Positions 9,865 to 17,203 of a stretch of 17,203 nt of DNA are shown here, piece by piece. Position numbers and translations under genes: made by a program. This DNA is from Cyclostephanos tholiformis. Lineage: Eukaryota > Bacillariophyta > Thalassiosirophyceae > Thalassiosirales > Thalassiosiraceae. The stretch is from assembly GCA_036939975.1 (NCBI GenBank), contig JALLPB010000277.1:1-17203 (forward strand). Direction: 5' to 3'. The notes under the pieces were generated by a model. That model made no database searches, was not told the origin of the DNA, and saw only the letters and a list, made by a program, of their open reading frames with translations. How positions within the stretch are numbered: position 1 is the first letter of the stretch; each line of letters begins with the position of its first letter.

Positions 9865-12800
9865 TTAACGATTTTTCATCGCGTCAGATCCAGAACTCGC
9901 GCTTGCGAGGGTATGGCCGCATGACATGTGCGGAAGCGAGTCCGAATGGACGCCGCGATAAACGCACTCCAATGGGAGATGAATATTACCCCCAACGAAC
10001 GACGTAGCTCCTTCCAGTAGACGGGGGTGGACGGGCGTGAGCACGAGGAAGATCCCGAGCAACCGATCGACGCCTCTGATTATCCCCAGCCCGACGCAAT
10101 CGAGGACGGGAACACCCGACCTGGCATTGAAGACAGTATGGTGGTCCGCGTCGTCGTATGCGTCCGCGTCGCGACAGAGGCCGACGATGGTGCCGTTGAG
10201 GGACTCGAGCACGTCGTCACACGCCGTATCGCCACGAACGCCCCAGAGCGAGCCGGGAGATGTCGCACCATCCATGAAACCCGGGGGCGGGTAAACCCTA
10301 ACGTAGCGGAACGGAACAGCGTAGGGCGTCATGGAGGCGATGGTCAGGCCAATGACGTTGTTCGGATCGTGCAGTCCCTTCTCCCTTAGGAAGGACACAG
10401 CCTCGTCCTCCCCGGCGATGAGAGGACGGAGATTAGACATCGCGTCATACCCCCCCAAGAAGTAGGCGCAAAGTCGATGGGAACGGTGATAGGCGGTCGA
10501 CAGGAGCGTGCCCGTGGGTAAAGGTCTGTCGTTGTCGTCGTCGACGAGCGAGCTACCGTCGAACGACCGAACGACGTGTATCCGCCTCAGCGAACGAAGA
10601 CGACGGCCACGGCGGTCGGTTGCGGTGCCGATCACGCGTCCGTCGCCGCCGGGTCCCCCGTCGTGATGGGCGGACATGTCGAAATTCTTCGCTCTCGTGT
10701 TACCAACGATCTGGACAACGTGACCGGGATCGACGATGCGGACGATCGCGGACAGTATCTCGTACCCGAGCCCCTTCACCCAGCCGTCTGTGTTCACAAT
10801 CAGGGGGATGGGGAAATCGTCCTCCGAATCCGTGAACGATCGCAAGTCGCGATATCGCATCATTAGCCTCGATGCCATGTCCACGTACGCGTCTGGATCA
10901 GACTTGGACGTGACGTCCCCGAAAAAGTAAGACGCTAGATGTTCCGTCGTATCATCATGGTCCCCTCCTCTTTCTCCTCCCGAAATGTCGTCATCAATCG
11001 TCGACGGCGTAATTCGTCCGATACTCCCCCCACAGACCATGTGGCCCGGCGGGTCCATGATAAGCGGTCGCGATACGATAGTCAAAGACAACGTGCCGGG
11101 TACTCCCAATTCCGGCTGACCGCAGTCCAGGTCCATTATCGCCACGCGACGACGACGACGACGACGACGACGGCTTCTCCCACCTCGACCGATTCCCGTG
11201 TCTACCGTCGGGCCATTTCCGCTGCGGCCACCGCGCGTAGTTGGCTCGGACAGTAGACGATTCGCGGCATATCGTAGGAATGTCGATTTTCCCACCCCCT
11301 TCGCGCCGCATATAAGTATTATCCCGTCGCGATCGTACCCCGAGGACGGTTTGCGCGTCGTCGGCCGCAAACCCTCGATATCGATGACGTCGTCGTTTTC
11401 GCCGTCGTTCGCGACATGATCCTCCCTCGCCGTCATCGCGCCATCGTCATCGTCTTCCCTCTTTTTCTCGCCCTCTTCCCCCCCCGTCTTCTCGTCTTCG
11501 TTTTCGTCGTCATGGAGATCGTCATCGATAATGTCGTCCATCGTACCCCTCCAGGATTCGAGGATGGTTATCGTGCCCGATCCCGCGGAGGCGTAATTTC
11601 CCGGATAAAGGTCGCTGGATGGGATCGTGCGAAGTACGTAGGTCTCTCTCCTCGGTGGAGGGGCGGGACCGTAATGACCGACGACGACTGCATCATCGTC
11701 GGGGCCTACTACATCGGACGGCGATCCACGATTGTCGTTTTCGGTACCGTTGCAATCGTCGCCGATGTCGTCGTCGAGGGATCGTATCCGTATTCGCATG
11801 ACAACGTTGCCGTCGTCTTGATCCACCTCGTACGATGACGATGGGGTGGAACGTTCGTGTCCTCCCCCCCCCCCCCCCCCCCCCCCCCCCCGCAATTGTC
11901 GCATTCGCGAACGCAATTAACGATCACCACCGAAATCGGTATGGAATTCGTCCAATTCGGCCGATTCACGATTATGGCATCATCGCGGTGGCACGACGTC
12001 CGATGTCCGTAAACGTCCAACGACATTACGACATCCTCGGACGTAGTCGTTGCCGCGCGTTTTTTTCGACGGAGTGCACGGCGTTGCACTGTCGATACCC
12101 CCCCCGCGTCGACGTCGTCGAACGCATCATCGTCCGACGTGGCGACTTCGTGTACGCCGTCGTCGTCGTCCACGCGACCGATACCGGCCACGGCGTCGTC
12201 CTCGGTCCATCGGATCGGGGGGGGCGATGGGAGTATGTCGATTTTCGCCCTCCCCGATACGGACGCGACGAGTACCACCATCGTCGTCGTCGTCGTGTTA
12301 GTCGTTGTCGATTTCGTCGCGCATGTCGAACTCTCGTCCACCCCGCCGCCTCCGCCTCCGCCTCCGCCTTCGATTCCGACGAATCCTCTTCGCGCATCAT
12401 CGTCTCGATGATACGTCAATGTGATGATCCGATATCCCCCCCGTCCTCCGTTATCGTCGTGGTCGGTAATCGTCGACGATAGCAGTGGTCGAGGACGACC
12501 TTTTATATCGTAGTCATCATCGGCCGACGCGATTCGTCGTTCGGGTACGTAAGGAGAGGACGACGACGATGCGATGACGACGTCGTTGGCCTCCTCCGTC
12601 GTATTCGTATTCGCATTCGATCGACGATAGTCTTGGTCATCCGCCGGTCGTGAGTTCGATAGTCGAGAGTCGTGAAAGGTGGTCGTGGTCATCGACTTCG
12701 ACTCCGACTTCGAATTCCATTTCGACGACATGGACATCGACATCGACATCGACGTCTGGGAAAGATGGACCGTCGAATCCTCCATCTCCTCCCCCTTTTC

Positions 12801-12885
12801 CTCGGACGGTCGAGGTCGCGGTCTCTTCCTCGAGGGCGACGACGACGACGACGACGTCGTCCCGTCATCTTCGATTTCGTCTTCG

Positions 12886-12918
<33 letters not shown>

Positions 12919-13133
12919 TCGTCATCGTCGTCATCGATCGAGCGTTGCGCATCCCCCGCACCTTCGTCGTATACTGCCGAGACTTCCGAGTCGCTCCCTT
13001 CGATCGATGCATCGCCGTTGCCCCCACCCATGTCGCCGTCGCCAACGACATCCGCCATCATGCATTCTCCACCGCCCCATCCGAGGGACGATGCGCCCGG
13101 ACAGCGAAGTAGTCCCACCCTCCTTATCGTCAT
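9865..13133 (-). CDS. GRC3/NOL9-type polynucleotide 5'-hydroxyl kinase, frame broken at a homopolymer
   Basis: Homologue of yeast Grc3/human NOL9, the nucleolar kinase that phosphorylates 5'-OH RNA ends during ITS2 pre-rRNA processing (family knowledge). Two overlapping frames, 13133-11709 and 11916-9865, carry successive parts of one protein. The first has a poly-Asp/Glu stretch (17 Asp), a basic RKRPRPRP likely nuclear signal, and a CLP1/NOL9-like N-terminal fold (VVLVASVSG; VSLDVYGHR near nt 12000). The second has Walker A GAKGVGKST (nt 11281-11307), AIMDLDCGQPELGVPG (about 11090-11145), and PLIVNTDGWVKGLG (about 10760-10805), all typical of the kinase. The frame switch falls in 28 consecutive C (11864-11891; poly-Gly in the protein); a run of 26 or 29 would restore one frame of about 1089 aa. 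A sequencing length error is the simplest explanation. The second frame could start at its own Met (11916) but would then lack the N-terminal domain. Confidence 0.88.
11864..11891. repeat. Poly-C run of 28 (poly-G on coding strand)
   Basis: A pure run of 28 C encodes a glycine tract in the kinase gene on the minus strand. Its length leaves the two halves of the kinase in different frames. Homopolymers of this size are unreliable in both sequencing and replication. Confidence 0.95.
12885..12936. repeat. Trinucleotide tract encoding poly-Asp
   Basis: An interrupted (TCG/TCA)n tract on the plus strand reads as (GAC/GAT)n on the minus strand and encodes 17 consecutive Asp near the N-terminus of the GRC3-like kinase. 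Mixed GAC and GAT codons suggest it is older or under coding selection rather than freshly expanded. Confidence 0.85.
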
Positions 13134-13664
13134 TTTTTATATTTTTTTTAAAATTTAAATGAGGGTACGAGTTCTGGTCCTAGACTACCCACCGAGCGGA
13201 TGATGACGATGACGATGATGGGTACAATAGTGAGGGAAGGGGCAGGGGGCGCGCGGGGAGGGGGGGGGGGTGGTACTAGTGGTGGGTGGGCGGGTCAACA
13301 CCTCGACATGATAATAGGTATATATTATTATGAGTGCGCGCGGTAATATCCATTCCTACAGAATAGTAATAGTACTATAAGCAACAACTAGATAGTACCT
13401 AGTTACTTCCTGAGAGGTTCCTATAGAGTTCCTACCTAGAGGTATGTTGCTCATGATGCACACCACACCTTCCTACCTACCTACCTACGATGTCCCCCAA
13501 AATGAAATAATCGAAACACATCCAACACTCCACTCTCTCTCACACAACAATCACGCGTTCATCCCATCACACAATAATATTATTATCTCCCTGACCAGTC
13601 CATCCCATCCACCCCGAATATCGATTCAACCCCGCCCCGATCGACTACGATAACAACCCAACCA
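13134..13664. promoter_or_regulatory. Divergent intergenic region with G-rich tract
   Basis: This 531-bp spacer should contain the promoters of the GRC3-like gene (leftward) and of the secreted-protein gene (rightward). It holds an A/T-rich block right next to the kinase start (13135-13160), a strongly G-rich tract at about 13232-13292, a short AT-rich block with tatatattatta near 13320, and a CTAC/CTACC repeat near 13471-13489. A 69-codon frame at 13444 is Pro/His/Ser-rich, lacks support and is not called. Confidence 0.45.
13232..13292 (+). repeat. G-rich tract, potential G-quadruplex
   Basis: The plus strand carries many closely spaced runs of three or more G, including one run of ten or eleven (about 13260-13270) and several shorter runs on both sides. 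This fits the usual G3+ spacing rule for quadruplex formation. It sits between two divergent genes. Confidence 0.55.
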
Positions 13665-14046
13665 ATGCCAACGAGGACGAATCTTTTGATTATACTAACA
13701 TTACTATCATTACTCCACCATAAAAGTTGTCATCATCGGATACCAGTAGTTCCCCCCCTCTTCGTCGTCGCTGATGACGTCGTCGTGGGAGGGTTAGTAG
13801 CAGATGACGTCGAGGGCGACGTGGCAGTGGGGGATGACGAAAATGACGGTGATGATAATAACGGCATGCGGCCATGCATAACCGAGACGGACCTAGACTT
13901 CGTGAATTGCGACCTAAACGATTTGACCGATTCGGCCCTCGCGGCGAGTGTTTTCTCGTTTTGCGCATCGCGTGTCAATTTTGACGCAAATAATATTACG
14001 ATATCATATTATATTCGTAGTCCCGCCCCCGCACCCCTTCTCACAC

Positions 14047-14087
<41 letters not shown>

Positions 14088-14359
14088 NATGCACGCGCTC
14101 GCACGCCATTTTCCCGATTGCGTTGCACTTCACCTCCTCATCCCGAACCACGACGACGACGACTAAAATAACAACAAACACCAAACGACAAACGACAACG
14201 AACAACGAACAACAAACACACAGGATATATGCGGCAGGATCGGACTCGACATGACATCGCACGTGTTGCCGTTCTTGTCGGACGAGCACGATGGCGATAA
14301 AATGGGGATGGAGGGCGGAGGGTGGAACGTCGAATCATCCCCCTTTTCCTCCTCCTCCA

Positions 14360-14397
<38 letters not shown>

Positions 14398-14883
14398 GGC
14401 GATGATGATGCGAATGCCGCGAGAACTTACACGCACGCCGAGTACGTTAGGGGCGCGGAGGAATGCCTATTGATCGAGGACGAGATCATTAGGTTGGAAG
14501 TCGACGATCCTGAATACCTAGACGAATTGGAAAGGGAGGCACTGAGGGACGATCCGACGATAATCGCGGAAATCATATCGAACGTGCTCCGCGAGGACGG
14601 GATGATGCTGGCGAATATCGTTTCGAAATTAAAAGCGGATGCGCCGGACGCGGTAAGGGACATGGAGAATATGCTATCGGAGGGGGAGGTATTGAGCGAT
14701 AGACCGGACGTCGTCGCAATCTTCATCGCTAGACTACTAAGCGACGATCAGAACATCGATTTACTCGACGAGTTCGACGATGCTCTGTCGGCGGCGGAAT
14801 GGTATGGCGACGGCGTTGGGGAGGTGGAGGATGACGACGGTCATATCGAGGATGATGGCGGAGGCGTCAACGATGAGTTATAA
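13665..14883 (+). CDS. Secreted acidic protein of unknown function, two exons
   Basis: Unrecognised gene. Exon 1 starts at ATG 13665 with a hydrophobic signal peptide (residues about 1-22), an acidic Val/Asp-rich stretch, and a Cys-containing segment (RPCITETDLDFVNCDL). Exon 2 is 14224-14883 after acceptor aacacacag; it has DICGRIGLDMTSH, a poly-Ser tract, then YTHAEYVRGAEECLLIEDEI and an acidic, helix-rich C-terminus. The intron is required because the exon-2 frame has a TAA at about 14164 and the region is low complexity. The donor is unresolved: GTCAAT at 13974 keeps frame (about 322 aa) but is weak. The intron contains 38 C followed by an N. The general layout (signal peptide, Cys motif, acidic helical tail) reminds me of secreted diatom proteins, but I cannot name a family. 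It converges with the TCAIM-like gene 113 bp away. Confidence 0.68.
14050..14088. repeat. Poly-C run of 38 ending in an unresolved base
   Basis: Thirty-eight C are followed by a single N at 14088. The N suggests that two reads or contigs meet here and that the true length of the run, and possibly some sequence, is unknown. The run lies inside the presumed intron of the secreted-protein gene. Confidence 0.95.
14361..14397. repeat. (GTC)n microsatellite encoding poly-Ser
   Basis: A pure 37-base GTC/TCG repeat is read in the TCG frame as a serine tract in exon 2 of the secreted-protein gene. The purity, in contrast to the mixed codons of the nearby poly-Asp tract, suggests recent expansion and likely length polymorphism. 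Confidence 0.9.
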
Positions 14884-14996
14884 GATATATGGAGGACTAC
14901 ATTGAGTGGGAGGAGGAGGAGGATTATATCGGATTGGGTTTTTGTTTTTGATTCTTTTTTTTTTCTTTAATATTGCGCCGTATGCCATGTAATTAC

Positions 14997-16737
14997 TTAC
15001 GAACAATTCGTCGGTATTACAATCGAGCCATCGTCCCCAAGGTGACAAAGGTGACCACGTCTTGCGATGCCGATCGACTGGCCGGCGAGATACCCTCTTA
15101 ATTCGTCCCTCTCGGTCACGTCCTTGCCCAGGAGCGAATACATGCATTGTAACATGTCGTCGCTAGTCACCCCGTGGCCGATCCTGTTGACCTTCAAGAC
15201 GCCGAATTCGCGCATGATCCGCTCGGCTAGGATGAGGCACGCCGTGCGCTTTTCCTCATCTATGCGCGCGTACTCGATCGACCTGCTCGCGTATTCCCCG
15301 ATCGTCTTGCGTATACCCCGCAGGTCCGTGCCCGCACCGACGACGAAATTACCATCCGTTCGGAGCTCCCCCCGCCGACAATCGAGGGCGGATTCGATCA
15401 CTAGCGCGGCATTGCCGTTGGATGGCGTCAATTCGGATTTACCCATCGGACTGTTGCGATTATCCCGACGGATCTCAGATGCGAGCCGCCCCAAACAGAT
15501 ATGGTACTCCTCCGGCTCGCAAGAATGCCCCTTGATCGGTCGTATGCCCAACGCGTCCTCGACTTCGAGGACATTCCTCTCCAGCTCGGATCGATTTCCC
15601 TTCAGCCGTAATACGCTGTCGTCGGTAACCAAAGCCAACGTCCCTAGCCACTGCAACGACGTCGCGGCGGGATTGAGGCGCAATATGCCGGAGAACGTGT
15701 CGATACGTTGATGAAATTCGTCCGAGCTGAGCAGGAGGCGAAACGGGTAAAACGACCTGACGAGAAGTTTGGCACTGTGTTCCTCGTGCAACGAGGTCAA
15801 CCGAGAGAGGCATATCGCCAACGAGGACGAGGACCATCCCAGCCCGGTCCCGTCGATCGCGGAGAATGCGAATGCCCTTCGAGCCACGAGCGCGGCGGCG
15901 GTGGCGTGTATCCTAGATAATTTCCTCTGCCGTATGTGATCGAAGTCGGTATGCTTCAGAAAGTGCAACAAATCTCTGTTGATGCTGCTGGGCGATTTGT
16001 GTTCGTGGCATCTCCAGCCAAAACCGCCCCCCGCGGAACGGCCATCCCGATCCGTCGCTGACTGGTTAAATCTCATTAAATCGAACGGGATCGATTCCGA
16101 CAGCGGCGATGCAATTGGTGAGGGCGGAGGTTGAGGAAAATTTATCGACTTTGCCATCTGACTAAGAATTTGATGAGGATCCGTGCTATCTAACTGTATG
16201 GAGAGTTTGGATATAGTACCATCTTTCCCCTCCACCCAAAATGGATAGGAATCGGATGTCAGCTTTTTTCTTGGATGATTGTGGATAGATATAGAGGCGC
16301 CCGATTTGCTGAATGCATAAAATAAAAGATGAGAGCACATTTATCGTGGGCGAGAATAGGAAACAATTGATACGTAAAACATAAAAAAAACTGACCTAGA
16401 TGATGATGCGGAGTAGGTGAGAAAATCGTGCTCGGCCATCCTATCTGATAAAGCTTTGGATTATGGACGAAATAGAGTTGTATCGTACTTCAATGCAATT
16501 CAACATCACGGAAAACTGCTGAATGCTTGCGCACGCACCTTGAACTAGCGTCGCCTGCTGCTTCCTCACTGTTTCATTGTGGTTACGGAATCGATCAGGA
16601 TGGACATGCAACAGAAACGCTCGTCGTAGGCGAGAGACGTATGAAGACTTCCCCCCTGACGCCCTTGAGGTAACCATGACTATCTCTTCGTCTCTCGTCT
16701 GTTTCATAGTGTTGCCCACATTGCCCGAGGATGGCAT
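14997..16737 (-). CDS. TCAIM-like protein (DUF4460/DUF4461)
   Basis: Homologue of TCAIM (T-cell activation inhibitor, mitochondrial), a widely conserved protein of unclear molecular function outside animals. Three exons, 16737-16539, 16453-16396 and 16308-14997, are separated by introns of 85 and 87 bp (donors CAAG|GTGCGT and CTAG|GTCAGT). The joins rebuild ATLVQALSDRM, as expected in DUF4460, then SSSKSGAS; the product is about 522 aa. The N-terminal domain has a J-domain-like HPD motif in RAFLLHVHPDRF (nt about 16590-16625). The C-terminal part (LRTDGNFVVGAGTDL, NRIGHGVTSDD, GHLCHLGDDGSIVIP) fits DUF4461. ATG 16737 is the first in its frame after an upstream stop at about 16789. It does not begin with an obvious mitochondrial transit peptide, so a further upstream exon is possible. 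The stop TAA lies inside GTAAGT, discussed among rejected items. Confidence 0.87.
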
Positions 16738-16911
16738 TGAGGGGTGGGTGGGGCCCTCCTTCTCCAATAGAATATCGTACGGCTCTACCTAGCTTCTAGA
16801 GTGGGTGATAACAGGCACGAGTGTGTATGTACGTTAATGGTACCCCCCCGTATTTTTAGCAACCACCCAAGCCACCTTCTCGATTCCCAAAACAAAAGAA
16901 GTGAGAAAACC

Positions 16912-16919
16912 TGACGTCA
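16912..16919. promoter_or_regulatory. CRE-type palindrome TGACGTCA
   Basis: A perfect TGACGTCA lies about 175 bp upstream of the TCAIM-like ATG. bZIP factors bind this core in many eukaryotes, and CRE-like elements control CO2/cAMP-responsive genes in diatoms (established for carbonic anhydrase in Phaeodactylum). A role here is inference from position only. Confidence 0.35.
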
Positions 16920-17068
16920 CACCTCAACGTGGTCCCTTTTCCACAATATGCCATCAATTTTTTTTCGCTTCACAAACAAATAATAAAATAAAATATAGTA
17001 TATAGTAGGCGTTTTGCCTTCCCATTATTATCTCCGCGTCCTCTCACCTGTGGTTTCCCGACGGCAGC

Positions 17069-17151
17069 GTTGGCATCAACCCTTCTGTTGCAACGCAACA
17101 ATCAAAAATCGGACGCGTTGGGTGCAAAGTGGCGGTGTTGCTGAGGCAACA
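17069..17151. repeat. Cluster of three small hairpins
   Basis: Three short inverted repeats occur within 83 bp: GTTG/CAAC around gcat (17069-17080), TGTTGC/GCAACA around aac (17086-17100), and TGTTGC/GCAACA around tgag (17136-17151). The last two have identical arms but different loops. Their function is unknown. Confidence 0.5.
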
Positions 17152-17203
17152 TGCGCGTCAGATGGTGCGGTGACCGTGACGGTGGAGCAGGGGCAATGTT
17201 GGA

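Larger units (their letters stand above)
16738..17203. other. Right flank, presumed promoter region of TCAIM-like gene
   Basis: No gene can be supported in these 466 bp. From the TCAIM-like start outward there is a CRE-type palindrome (16912-16919), an A/T-rich block (about 16951-17010, with aataaaataaaatatagtatatag), and a cluster of short hairpins (17069-17151). A neighbouring gene may begin just beyond the window. Confidence 0.5.

Noticed and set aside
11860..11916. Independent start of the kinase at the Met just upstream of the poly-Gly tract
   Set aside because: It would discard the upstream frame that carries the NOL9/CLP1-like N-terminal domain. A homopolymer length error explains both frames better.
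11835..12482. Plus-strand open frame of 215 codons opposite the kinase gene
   Set aside because: It is antisense to the well-supported kinase N-terminal region, is Arg-rich low-complexity sequence caused by GAC/GTC repeats, and has no recognisable motif.
12650..13162. Several overlapping plus-strand frames of 96-170 codons
   Set aside because: All are complements of the Asp/Ser repeat region of the kinase gene; their composition is Ser, Arg or Asp runs only.
13444..13653. Frame of 69 codons in the divergent spacer
   Set aside because: Pro/His/Ser-rich, no motif, crosses simple repeats; probably 5' UTR or spacer.
14995..15000. Perfect minus-strand GTAAGT donor overlapping the stop of the TCAIM-like gene
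   Set aside because: The frame ends naturally after the expected DUF4461 tail (GSIVIPTN), and the sequence beyond is A/T-rich without a coding-like exon. A rare alternative 3' exon cannot be excluded.
1..17203. CRISPR arrays, phage or bacterial defence systems, operons
   Set aside because: The window is intron-containing eukaryotic nuclear DNA; no regularly spaced repeats or bacterial gene clusters are present.

Overview
This is nuclear DNA from a eukaryote, most likely a diatom (probably centric). The evidence is short GT-AG introns (about 75-102 bp where well supported), large single-exon genes between them, a C-terminal domain that I associate with diatom-specific DUF7495 proteins, and coding sequence loaded with TCG/GAC-type trinucleotide repeats that give poly-Asp and poly-Ser tracts. 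I see no operons, ribosome binding sites, CRISPR arrays, tRNA or rRNA genes.

The window holds six protein-coding genes in strictly alternating orientation. (1) + strand, about 666-5852: a large trithorax-like histone methyltransferase with RanBP2-type zinc fingers, PHD fingers, an HMG-like box, a bromodomain and SET/post-SET. (2) - strand, 7577-6105: a two-exon type II membrane glycosyltransferase of the GT90/CAP10 family. (3) + strand, 7976-9481: a single-exon, single-pass membrane protein with an acidic N-terminus and a DUF7495-like cysteine-rich C-terminus. (4) - strand, 13133-9865: a GRC3/NOL9-type polynucleotide 5'-hydroxyl kinase for pre-rRNA processing, broken in this assembly by a 28-base homopolymer. 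(5) + strand, about 13665-14883: an unrecognised secreted acidic protein whose intron contains a poly-C run ending in an N. (6) - strand, 16737-14997: a three-exon homologue of TCAIM (DUF4460/DUF4461).

Spacers between genes are 113-531 bp. The left 665 bp is AT-rich, with a palindromic element at the edge and a possible solo LTR. The right 466 bp is the presumed TCAIM promoter, with a CRE-type palindrome and a cluster of small hairpins.

The genes do not form an evident pathway: chromatin modification, glycosylation, rRNA processing and a probable mitochondrial protein sit side by side, as is usual in compact diatom genomes. I found no convincing new multi-gene system. The most useful observations are the domain combination of the SET protein, two gene models damaged by homopolymers, and an uncertain splice structure in gene 5. 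Exon joins are deduced from splice consensus, reading phase and protein family patterns, without transcript data.
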